The position numbers were made by a program, and so were the translations under genes. Positions 52,534 through 59,665 of a DNA stretch of 64,000 nt are shown here, piece by piece. Position 1 is the first letter of the stretch. Every line of letters starts with the position of its first letter. Below the pieces are notes generated by a model that did no database searches, was not told the DNA's origin, and worked only from the letters and a program-made list of their open reading frames with translations. Source of the DNA: DASYXW01 sp035934405 (lineage in GTDB: Bacteria > Acidobacteriota > Terriglobia > UBA7540); assembly GCA_035934405.1 (NCBI GenBank), contig DASYXW010000089.1, positions 1 through 64,000 of the forward strand, read 5' to 3'.

Positions 52534-53283
52534 TCATTCGACCGTAAAGTCGTAACCCTTCCCAAAGATGCCTTTGGTGAAGTCGGCCGAACCGACGACA
52601 TAAAGAATATACTCGCCGCTCTTCAGCGGGTTCTGAGTCGTCATCATGTAACGGCGGCCGCCGAGGGACTCCGCAGAGGTCTTGACCACGTCCTCCGCCC
52701 GCACTCCCTGCTTGGCGCCCACCGCGGTGCCTACCGACCCTACCTCCAACTCACGCCGGTCACCCTTGCCGTTCATCTTTACGAGGATATAGCTGTCGAT
52801 CGTGTCGCTCGGTGGCAACTCGACCTCGATCTTGGGCTTGGTGCTGGATATTACTGCGGCGTGCTGACCCTGAAGGTAGGCCTTCTCCTTCACCGACTTG
52901 ATGTGGAAGGTCAGGTCGGAACCCAACCTGCCGCCGGTCTTGGTCTGCCCGAGCGTGTGCAACTCCACCAAGTTCCCGTCAACCTTCACGCGAGCGTTCG
53001 TCAGCACATTGCTTTCGAGCATGGCTGCGATGACCTTGGCCGAAACGCCAGCTTTCTTGAGCGCCACCAGGTCTTCGTCGGCAAGAGCGAACTTGGTATG
53101 GCTGGTCTTGATCTTGGCGATGATGATGTCGTCGTCCAGGCCCATCTTGGCCATTTGGATCACCCGGTCGTTGGTGATGTCTTCACTCGCGCCTTCCTGG
53201 GCCAGGTACCCACGCGCCTGACCGAGGAAAATCCCAAGCAGAATGACAACAACCATCCCGCTAACCGTCGCAGCTCTTCTCAT
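52534..53283 (-). CDS. Secreted protein with SHOCT-like helical segment
   Basis: The 249 residues have a signal peptide (VSGMVVVILLGIFLGQARG). NDRVIQMAKMGLDDDIIIAK then ALADEDLVALKKAGVSAKVI, at about 38-88, is a helical motif similar to those found before SHOCT or outer-membrane domains in Acidobacteria. The rest is beta-rich (SYILVKMNGKGDRRELEVG and YILYVVGSADFTKGIFG). It lies 33 bases upstream of the PEGA gene. The function is unknown. Confidence 0.75.
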   Translation of the reverse strand: MRRAATVSGMVVVILLGIFLGQARGYLAQEGASEDITNDRVIQMAKMGLDDDIIIAKIKTSHTKFALADEDLVALKKAGVSAKVIAAMLESNVLTNARVKVDGNLVELHTLGQTKTGGRLGSDLTFHIKSVKEKAYLQGQHAAVISSTKPKIEVELPPSDTIDSYILVKMNGKGDRRELEVGSVGTAVGAKQGVRAEDVVKTSAESLGGRRYMMTTQNPLKSGEYILYVVGSADFTKGIFGKGYDFTVE

Positions 53284-53513
53284 TTTTTCAAGCCCCCTTA
53301 TGTGTTAAAACGACGACAAGACTCTACATGAATTGCGCACGGCAAAGCAACCGCTCGAAACGGGAACCGGGTCCGCGGACGCTTCGAACTCATGAGATCA
53401 AAAAATCAGGGTATTAACTTCGTGATATTATGGGGTATATACTTAGGAATGTGCTGCTTCCAAGAACTGGCGCAAGGATAGGGAAGGCTCCGTTGGTGTG
53501 CTAATTTTCCATG

Positions 53514-53536
53514 TAGCGCTGGGCTTTAGCCCGGCG
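53514..53536. repeat. REP-like palindrome, short divergent copy 3
   Basis: TGTAGCGCTGGGCT pairs with AGCCCGGC after a two-base loop. It shares the TGTAGCGC start with the copies at 49654 and 50319 but lacks the second half. Confidence 0.5.
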
Positions 53537-53541
53537 GATGC

Positions 53542-53571
53542 CTTAACCCAATCTTAACATTCGATTCATGC
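53542..53571. promoter_or_regulatory. Candidate Pho box (three 8-bp repeats)
   Basis: CTTAACCC, CTTAACAT and ATTCATGC are spaced by 3 nt (AAT, TCG), an 11-bp period. The first two match the form CTTAAC(C/A)(T/C) known for cyanobacterial Pho boxes; the third is weak. It lies about 200 bases before the first pst reading frame and 550 bases before pstS, so it would bind a PhoB-type regulator only by inference. Confidence 0.45.
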
Positions 53572-53746
53572 CGGATTAATCAGCCGACCTTACTCTTGGG
53601 TGTTCACTGTCCCGGGGAGACGGCTTGGGGATCCGCCTTCGGCGAGGGCACGGGGCGCACCGGGACGCGGGGTTCTCAATTCAAGATGATTTAACCGCGT
53701 TCTCATTCGGCCGTAACAGAGCTCGTCCAATCTGATCGCGGAGGAG

Positions 53747-54109
53747 ATGGAGATCACGCTGAAGCGTCGGGTTGTTTGGTTCACGCTCATTCTCGTGTCT
53801 TGCGCAAGCCTTGGAGTTACCGCCCTCCTAACCCCGACGAGCAAACTCCTCTCCACGGCGCCGGCAGCGCCTTCCCCAGCCCCAACATTAATGAATGCTG
53901 CCGGCGCCACCTTCCTTTGCGCGACTCATTCGAAGTGGTCCGGCCACCGCCGTATCAACTCCTGGCTGAGCGGCACGGACGGCCCCGGGGGTGAAATTCG
54001 GCAGGGCACCAGGACGAATCCCATCACGGACGGCCCGTTCGAACAGGAATCCGAGTTGACTCCGGCGTGGCGTGTTTTAGACGAAACTCAACAACATCTT
54101 TCAAACTAA
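53747..54109 (+). pseudogene. Decayed pstS copy, N-terminal remnant with open frame
   Basis: A 120-codon frame begins EITLKRRVVWFTLILVSCAS, a hydrophobic signal-like segment. From residue 48 it reads LMNAAGATFLCATHSKWSGH, then later GGEIRQGT and ITDGPF. These match the PstS order NAAGATF, SKW, GGGIRQ and TDGP, present in the intact pstS next door as ITGAGSTF, MSKW, GGGIKQ and ATDGPL. Spacing is shortened and many residues are changed. I read it as a decayed tandem duplicate of pstS with a still-open frame; expression is unknown. Confidence 0.65.
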
Positions 54110-54119
54110 AGGAGGCAAT

Positions 54120-55145
54120 ATGCGAAAGGGCTTACTGATCTTGGCGGTGATGGCGTTGCTGGCAGCGGGCGTGACAATGGCGGCCACGTCGATAACCGGG
54201 GCGGGCTCCACCTTCACCTATCCGATCATGTCGAAGTGGACCAATCAGTATTACAAGTTGCATCCCGACGTGCAGATCAACTACCAATCGATCGGGTCGG
54301 GCGGGGGCATTAAGCAAGTGACGGAGGGAACGGTGGATTTTGGCGCCACCGACGGGCCGCTGGACAATCAGCAAATAGCTGAATTCAAGGCGAAGAGGGG
54401 CAGCAATGTGCTGCATTTCCCCACCGTCCTAGGCGGAGTCGTCCCGATCTACAACATCCCGGGCGTCACCGCCACCTTAAACTTCACGCCGGCAGCCTTG
54501 GCTGGGATCTATCTCGGCCATATCACCAAGTGGAACGACGCTGAGATTGCCAAACCCAATCCGGGCGTAAAACTGCCCGACCACGATATCGTGGTGATGC
54601 ACCGGTCTGAAGGCAGCGGAACCACTTACTGCTGGGCGGATTTTCTCTCCAAAGTCAGCCCGGAATGGAAGGACAAGGTGGGAGTCGGGACCGCAATCTC
54701 ATGGCCTGTGGGCTTGGGGGGCAAGGGCAGCGAAGGGGTGACCGGCCTGGTCAAACAAACTCCCTATTCCATCGGCTACGTTGAGTTGATCTACTCCATC
54801 CAAAACAAGCTCAGTTACGGCAACGTTGAAAACCCATCCGGCAAGTTCATCCATGCGGATTTGGCGAGCGTCACCGAGGCGGCAGCCGGGGCAGCAAAGA
54901 CCATGCCGGCGGACTTCAGGGTCTCAATTACCAACGCGCCCGGAGCGACAGCTTACCCCATTTCGACGTATACTTGGCTTTTGGTCCCTCAAAAGATACA
55001 AGATCCTGCGAAGAAAGCAGCCATCGTAGGCTTCGTGCATTGGGTGCTCACGGACGGGCAAAAGGACGCCGAGCCGCTGGCTTACGCCCCACTGCCCAAA
55101 TCGGTTCAAGCTAAAGAGTTGAAGGCACTCGCAACCGTACAATAA
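54120..55145 (+). CDS. pstS: Phosphate ABC transporter substrate-binding protein
   Basis: The 341-residue protein has a signal peptide (LLILAVMALLAAGVTMA). Phosphate-site motifs follow: ITGAGSTFTYPIMSKWTNQY, then YQSIGSGGGIKQVTEGTVDF and GATDGPLDNQQIAEF, and later HRSEGSGTTYCWADFLSK. It binds phosphate in the periplasm for PstCAB. It starts 11 bases after the decayed copy and is followed at once by pstC. Confidence 0.96.
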   Translation: MRKGLLILAVMALLAAGVTMAATSITGAGSTFTYPIMSKWTNQYYKLHPDVQINYQSIGSGGGIKQVTEGTVDFGATDGPLDNQQIAEFKAKRGSNVLHFPTVLGGVVPIYNIPGVTATLNFTPAALAGIYLGHITKWNDAEIAKPNPGVKLPDHDIVVMHRSEGSGTTYCWADFLSKVSPEWKDKVGVGTAISWPVGLGGKGSEGVTGLVKQTPYSIGYVELIYSIQNKLSYGNVENPSGKFIHADLASVTEAAAGAAKTMPADFRVSITNAPGATAYPISTYTWLLVPQKIQDPAKKAAIVGFVHWVLTDGQKDAEPLAYAPLPKSVQAKELKALATVQ

Positions 55146-56132
55146 ATGGCCACCGGTCCCGCCACCGCCGACCCGCGTGCCCTCACTCCGCTCAGGAGGG
55201 CACGCTCATTTATTCGCCGCGTGTGGACCGGTGATAGCGCCGCCTACCTTCTAACCCTGCTGGCTGCCGCGACGATTTTCCTGATTACGCTGTTGGTTTT
55301 CTACGAACTCTACGTTCAGTCCGCGCTTTCCCGGGAAAAGTTCGGATGGCACTTTCTCTTCACCCAGGTCTGGAATCCCGTTGCCAAGAATTTCGGAGCA
55401 TTGCCCTTCATCTACGGGACCGTGGTCACCTCGGGGATGGCCCTGTTCATTGCCATCCCGCTGGGATTAGGCGCGGCGATTTTTCTGGCGGAAATGGCCC
55501 CGCCCCGTGTTTCGGATGCTCTTGCGTTCCTCATCGAGCTGCTGGCAGCGGTGCCCAGCGTGATCTACGGCCTCCTGGGAATCTTCGTGCTGGTGCCGAT
55601 CCTGGATAATTATGTGGTCCCCGCGCTCAAGGCTTCGCTCGGTTTCTTGCCTTTGTTCCAGGGTGCGTTTTATGGAGTCAGCTATTTCTCCGCCGGCGTC
55701 GTGCTTTCCATCATGATCGTTCCCTTCATCGTTTCCGTGTCGCGCGAAGTGCTGCTGGCGGTTCCTTTGGACCAGCGCGAGGCGTCCATGGCGCTGGGCG
55801 CCAGCCGGTGGCAAACCACGTCGCGAGTGGTCGTGCCCTTCGCGCTCAAAGGAATCATGGGTTCCATCTTTCTCGCTCTGGCGAGAGCGCTGGGCGAGAC
55901 CATGGCGGTCACGATGGTGATTGGGAATACTCCCCAAATCAAGGCTTCTTTGCTCGCTTCGGGCTACTCGATTGCCGCCATCATTGCCAACGAATTCACC
56001 GAAGCCGCGGGCGATCTTTATCTGAGCGCGCTCATTGAGTTGGGGCTGGTTCTTTTTGCCGTGACGTTCATCATCAACGGATTGGCGCGGCTCCTGATTG
56101 TGGCCACCACCAAGCATGGAGCTCATGCATGA
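55146..56132 (+). CDS. pstC: Phosphate ABC transporter permease PstC
   Basis: The 328 residues hold six transmembrane helices, with ATIFLITLLVFYELYVQSAL as the first. The permease EAA loop is REASMALGASRWQTTSRVV. PFIYGTVVTSGMALFIAIPL and LIELLAAVPSVIYGLLGIFV are family motifs. Its ATG is directly after the pstS stop; its own stop overlaps the pstA start (ATGA). Confidence 0.95.
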   Translation: MATGPATADPRALTPLRRARSFIRRVWTGDSAAYLLTLLAAATIFLITLLVFYELYVQSALSREKFGWHFLFTQVWNPVAKNFGALPFIYGTVVTSGMALFIAIPLGLGAAIFLAEMAPPRVSDALAFLIELLAAVPSVIYGLLGIFVLVPILDNYVVPALKASLGFLPLFQGAFYGVSYFSAGVVLSIMIVPFIVSVSREVLLAVPLDQREASMALGASRWQTTSRVVVPFALKGIMGSIFLALARALGETMAVTMVIGNTPQIKASLLASGYSIAAIIANEFTEAAGDLYLSALIELGLVLFAVTFIINGLARLLIVATTKHGAHA

Positions 56133-56986
56133 ACTACTTTGAACTGCGCAAAAAGGCCAGCAACCTGTTGATGTTCACGTTGACGGGCTTGTGCACCTTG
56201 CTGACGGCCGGCGTCCTCTTTTTCATCCTGGGATACCTGGTGGTGCATGGGGCCACGGCTCTCAGTTGGTCCTTCTTTACCAAGCTGCCGGTGCCGGTGG
56301 GCGAGGCCGGTGGGGGAATGGCTCAGGCCATCGTCGGCAGCGGCAAAGTGCTCCTGCTGGCGACGCTGATTGGGGTTCCTCTCGGTTTTCTTGGCGGCGT
56401 CTACATCAACGAATACGCGAGCGGCAGAACGGCATTTGTGATTCGCTACGCCACGGACCTGTTGAACGGTGTTCCTTCCATCGTCATCGGAATCGTGGTC
56501 TACATCCTCGTGGTTCATCCTGCCGGACACTTTTCCACCCTTTCGGGCGGCATTGCCCTCGGTGTTATGATGATTCCCATCGCAGTTCGAAGCACCGAGG
56601 AGTTTCTGCACGCGGTTCCGAATTCGCTTCGCGAGGCGGCGATGGCGCTCGGGGCCAGCAAATGGATGGCGATCGTGACGGTGGTGATTCCTGCCGCCAT
56701 CAAGGGCATCATCACCGGAACCATGCTGGATTTCGCTCGCGTGGCGGGGGAAACGGCGCCGCTGTTATTCACCGCGCTGGGCAACGATTTTTGGAGTCCG
56801 GGCTGGAACCAGCCTACGGCGACTCTGCCGGTGATGATCTACAATTATGCTGTCTCGCCTTATGATGACTGGCACCGTCAGGCTTGGGCGGCGGGATTTG
56901 TTTTGCTCATGCTGGTCTTAGCCTTCAATGTGACGGCAAGGTTGATCGTTTCAAGAGGTTCCTATATGCCTAGAGGCGTGGTCTGA
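56129..56986 (+). CDS. pstA: Phosphate ABC transporter permease PstA
   Basis: The 285 residues have six helices; the EAA loop is REAAMALGASKWMAIVTVVI. FLGGVYINEYASGRTAFVIR and DLLNGVPSIVIGIVVYILVV are conserved PstA segments, and AGETAPLLFTALGNDFW follows the loop. It overlaps pstC by four bases and pairs with it to form the channel. Confidence 0.95.
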   Translation: MNYFELRKKASNLLMFTLTGLCTLLTAGVLFFILGYLVVHGATALSWSFFTKLPVPVGEAGGGMAQAIVGSGKVLLLATLIGVPLGFLGGVYINEYASGRTAFVIRYATDLLNGVPSIVIGIVVYILVVHPAGHFSTLSGGIALGVMMIPIAVRSTEEFLHAVPNSLREAAMALGASKWMAIVTVVIPAAIKGIITGTMLDFARVAGETAPLLFTALGNDFWSPGWNQPTATLPVMIYNYAVSPYDDWHRQAWAAGFVLLMLVLAFNVTARLIVSRGSYMPRGVV

Positions 56987-56988
56987 AC

Positions 56989-57879
56989 ATGGGCGTGGGC
57001 GCCAAGCCGGTGTTGCAAAGCGCTCCGAGCGAAGAGAAGAGGAGCCTCGACCCGATGAGTCTTCAGGACGCCGAAAATCCTCCCAGTCCGTCAAGTGCCG
57101 AGACGGTCTCGGAATCCGAGAGCTCCGCGCTGTGGAAACTGAGGGCCTCCGGCCTTAATTTCTACTACGGTTCGTTTCAAGCCCTGCACGACGTCAATCT
57201 CGATTTCGCCTCCAACAAGATCACCGCGCTCATCGGCCCCTCGGGGTGCGGAAAATCGACATTCCTGAGATCGTTAAACCGTCTGCATGAGACGGTGCGC
57301 GGAGCGCGGCTGGAAGGCACGATTCTTCTGGATGGCCAGGACATCATGATGGAGGAAGTCAGTAATATCCGCCGCCGGGTGGGCATGGTGTTCCAAAAAT
57401 CGAATCCCTTCCCCAAGACGATCTTCGACAATGTGGCTTATGGTCTGCGAGTCAACGGTATGCGCGGCGGGCGCCACCACACGGCCGAAGTGGTGGAAAA
57501 GAGCCTCACTCGCTCGGCGCTCTGGGACGAAGTCAAGGACAAGCTCCATCAGTCGGCGTACGGTTTGTCCGGGGGACAGCAACAGCGGCTCTGTATTGCC
57601 CGCGCTCTGGCGGTCGAGCCCGAGGTGCTCCTGCTTGACGAGCCCTGCTCGGCGCTCGACCCCATCGCCACGGCCAAGATTGAGGATCTCCTGTTCAAGC
57701 TCAAGGACTCTTGCACCATCGTCATTGTGACGCATAATATGCAACAGGCGGCGCGCGTGGCGGACTTCACGGGATTCTTTCTGCTCGGCAGACTGGTGGA
57801 GTTCAACGACACCCGGACCATCTTCAAGAACCCAGCCCGGAAGGAAACCGAGGACTACATCACGGGAAGATTTGGATAG
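56989..57879 (+). CDS. pstB: Phosphate ABC transporter ATPase PstB
   Basis: The 296-residue ATPase has Walker A GPSGCGKST, signature LSGGQQQRLCIARAL, Walker B VLLLDEPCSALDP and the H-loop VTHNM. FYYGSFQALHDVNLDF begins the family core near residue 63. The first 50 residues (QSAPSEEKRSLDP and on) are a low-complexity extension; an ATG at 57055 would shorten it. It powers PstCA. Confidence 0.95.
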   Translation: MGVGAKPVLQSAPSEEKRSLDPMSLQDAENPPSPSSAETVSESESSALWKLRASGLNFYYGSFQALHDVNLDFASNKITALIGPSGCGKSTFLRSLNRLHETVRGARLEGTILLDGQDIMMEEVSNIRRRVGMVFQKSNPFPKTIFDNVAYGLRVNGMRGGRHHTAEVVEKSLTRSALWDEVKDKLHQSAYGLSGGQQQRLCIARALAVEPEVLLLDEPCSALDPIATAKIEDLLFKLKDSCTIVIVTHNMQQAARVADFTGFFLLGRLVEFNDTRTIFKNPARKETEDYITGRFG

Positions 57880-57921
57880 GCCTTCCCGGTATGCCGTATA
57901 CCGTCTACGATATACTTTCTT

Positions 57922-58587
57922 ATGCGTCACTTTGAAGAACAACTCGACGACCTGAGGAAGCGGCTGCTGGAGATGGGCGGACTGGTGGAATCTGCCATCC
58001 ACCGCAGCGTTCAGGCCCTGGTGGAAAAGGACGAGGCACTGGCGCGGCAGGTGCAGAAGGACGAGTCGCGCATCAACCAGATGGAAATTGAGATCGACGA
58101 TCTCGCAACCGGCTTGCTGGCGCTCGAACAGCCCGTCGCCTCCGATCTGCGGTTTATCACCGCCGCCATCAAGATCAACAACGATCTCGAGCGCATGGGC
58201 GACAAAGCTGTCAACATCGCCGAGCGCGCGATCGCCCTGATGCCCGAGTCGCAGGTGACGCCGATCGTTGACATCCCTCACCTCGCGAGCCTGGCGGAAT
58301 CCATGGTGCGCAAGGCGCTGGATGCCTTCGTGAAACGCGACGGCGACCTGGCCCGCAGCGTTCTGGTTTCCGACGACGCGGTGGACGAGTTGCGTGACGC
58401 CGCGTTCGGCGAGCTCATCAACCACATGCAGATTGATCCGAGCGTGGTGCGGCAATGTGTCGATCTGATCTTCGTCGCCCGGAGTCTCGAGCGCATCGCC
58501 GACCACGCCACCAATATCGCCGAGGACGTCCTCTTCCTGGTAGAAGGGATCGACGTCCGGCACCATCACGCTGAGGCTCGCGAGTAG
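57922..58587 (+). CDS. phoU: Phosphate signalling regulator PhoU
   Basis: The 221 residues form two PhoU three-helix bundles: LDDLRKRLLEMGGLVESAIH starts the first and HLASLAESMVRKALDAFVKR the second. Metal-binding motifs ERMGDKAVNIAERAI and ERIADHATNIAEDVL are intact. PhoU signals between the Pst transporter and the PhoR kinase. phoB and phoR are not in the window. It is separated from pstB by 42 bases that include a CGGTATGCCGTATACC-type repeat. Confidence 0.95.
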   Translation: MRHFEEQLDDLRKRLLEMGGLVESAIHRSVQALVEKDEALARQVQKDESRINQMEIEIDDLATGLLALEQPVASDLRFITAAIKINNDLERMGDKAVNIAERAIALMPESQVTPIVDIPHLASLAESMVRKALDAFVKRDGDLARSVLVSDDAVDELRDAAFGELINHMQIDPSVVRQCVDLIFVARSLERIADHATNIAEDVLFLVEGIDVRHHHAEARE

Positions 58588-58614
58588 ATCCGCAGGTTTC
58601 GCGGATGACGCCGA

Positions 58615-59214
58615 TCAGATTTCCCGCCGGCCTTCGATCGCCTTCAGCATCGTCACCTCGTCGGCGAACTCCAGTTCCGAGCCGACCGGAATCCCCATGG
58701 CGATGCGCGTCACTTTCACGCCCAGCGGCTTGATGAGCTTGGAAAGATAGATGGCCGTCGCTTCGCCTTCCACGTTGGGGTTGGTGGCCACGATCAACTC
58801 ACGAATCTTTCCAGCCTTCAGGCGGTCCAGCAGGCTCTTGAGCTTCAACTGCTCGGGGCCGATGCCTTGGAGCGGCGAGAGCGCGCCGTGCAGGATGTGA
58901 TAGAGGCCGTGGAACTCATGCGTCCGTTCGACGGCCGTGGCATTGTACGGGGTCTCGACCACGCACACGACCGATTGCTCGCGGGTCGGGTCCGAGCAGA
59001 TCTCGCAGGGGTCCAGTTCGGTGAGGTTGTTGCAGACGCTGCACAGCCGGAGCTTGTCCTTGGCGTCGATAATCGCGGCCGCCAGTCGCTCGGCATCCTC
59101 ACGCGAGGCGCGCTCGAGGTGAAAGGCGATCCGCTGCGCGGACTTTTGTCCGATGCCGGGCAGGCGCTTCAACTCGTCAATGAGGCGGGCCAGCGGCCCG
59201 GCGTATTCCTTCAT
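58615..59214 (-). CDS. recR: Recombination mediator RecR
   Basis: The 199 residues carry the helix-hairpin-helix (LIDELKRLPGIGQKSAQRIA), zinc finger Cys58, Cys61, Cys70 and Cys73 (LRLCSVCNNLTELDPCEIC), and a Toprim domain with VVETPYNATAVE-type start and LIVATNPNVEGEATA. It loads RecA in gap repair with RecO. It is the third gene of dnaX-ybaB-recR, a common bacterial order. Confidence 0.96.
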   Translation of the reverse strand: MKEYAGPLARLIDELKRLPGIGQKSAQRIAFHLERASREDAERLAAAIIDAKDKLRLCSVCNNLTELDPCEICSDPTREQSVVCVVETPYNATAVERTHEFHGLYHILHGALSPLQGIGPEQLKLKSLLDRLKAGKIRELIVATNPNVEGEATAIYLSKLIKPLGVKVTRIAMGIPVGSELEFADEVTMLKAIEGRREI

Positions 59215-59280
59215 AGGGGTCGGGGGGGAGCAGGGGTCAGGGGCCAGGCTCGGGAACGTCCAATAAGACTAGTGGCCGAA

Positions 59281-59304
59281 GCTAGGCTACATTATTAGCC
59301 TAGC
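59281..59304. other. Perfect hairpin between ybaB and recR
   Basis: GCTAGGCTA and TAGCCTAGC form a 9-bp perfect stem around the loop CATTAT. There is no T-run, so termination is unlikely. It lies inside the dnaX-ybaB-recR transcript and next to repeat-like GGGGTC-rich sequence at about 59214-59245. Confidence 0.6.
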
Positions 59305-59350
59305 GTGGGTTACTGGAGACCGACCGAGAGCGTTGTTCTTCCCTGAACCC

Positions 59351-59662
59351 TTAGGTTAGCCCAGGGATACTCAATCCGCCCGCCAGGTTCCCTACCCGGC
59401 TGGCCATCTGTTCGTCCACCTTGCGGGTGGCCTCATTGACCGCGGCCAGCACCAGATCCTGCACCATTTCCACGTCCTGGGTCGCGAAAACCTCCGGGTC
59501 GAGGTGGACGGAAATGAGCTGTTTCTGCCCGTCCATCTTGACGGTGACCATGCCGCCTCCCGCCGAGGCCTCGACCACGAGTTCGGCGAGTTGCTTTTGA
59601 AGCTGCTCCTGGAGCTGCTGGACCTGCTGCATCACTTGCTGCATCTGCTGCAGATTCTTCAT
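59351..59662 (-). CDS. ybaB: YbaB/EbfC nucleoid-associated protein
   Basis: The 103 residues begin MKNLQQMQQVMQQVQQLQEQ, the Gln-rich helix of the family. VVEASAGGGMVTVKMDGQKQ forms the beta sheet, with ISVHLDPEVF after it and VNEATRKVDEQMAS in the C-terminal helix. These dimers bind DNA. It starts three bases after the dnaX stop. Confidence 0.95.
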   Translation of the reverse strand: MKNLQQMQQVMQQVQQLQEQLQKQLAELVVEASAGGGMVTVKMDGQKQLISVHLDPEVFATQDVEMVQDLVLAAVNEATRKVDEQMASRVGNLAGGLSIPGLT

Positions 59663-59665
59663 GGC

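Larger units (their letters stand above)
53284..53746. other. Regulatory region upstream of the pst genes
   Basis: This 463-base gap contains an AT-rich block (about 53395-53455), a REP-like copy (TGTAGCGCTGGGCTTTAGCC, about 53514-53536, with a G-T mismatch in its stem) and the Pho-box-like repeats at 53542-53571. I see no gene in it. Confidence 0.55.
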
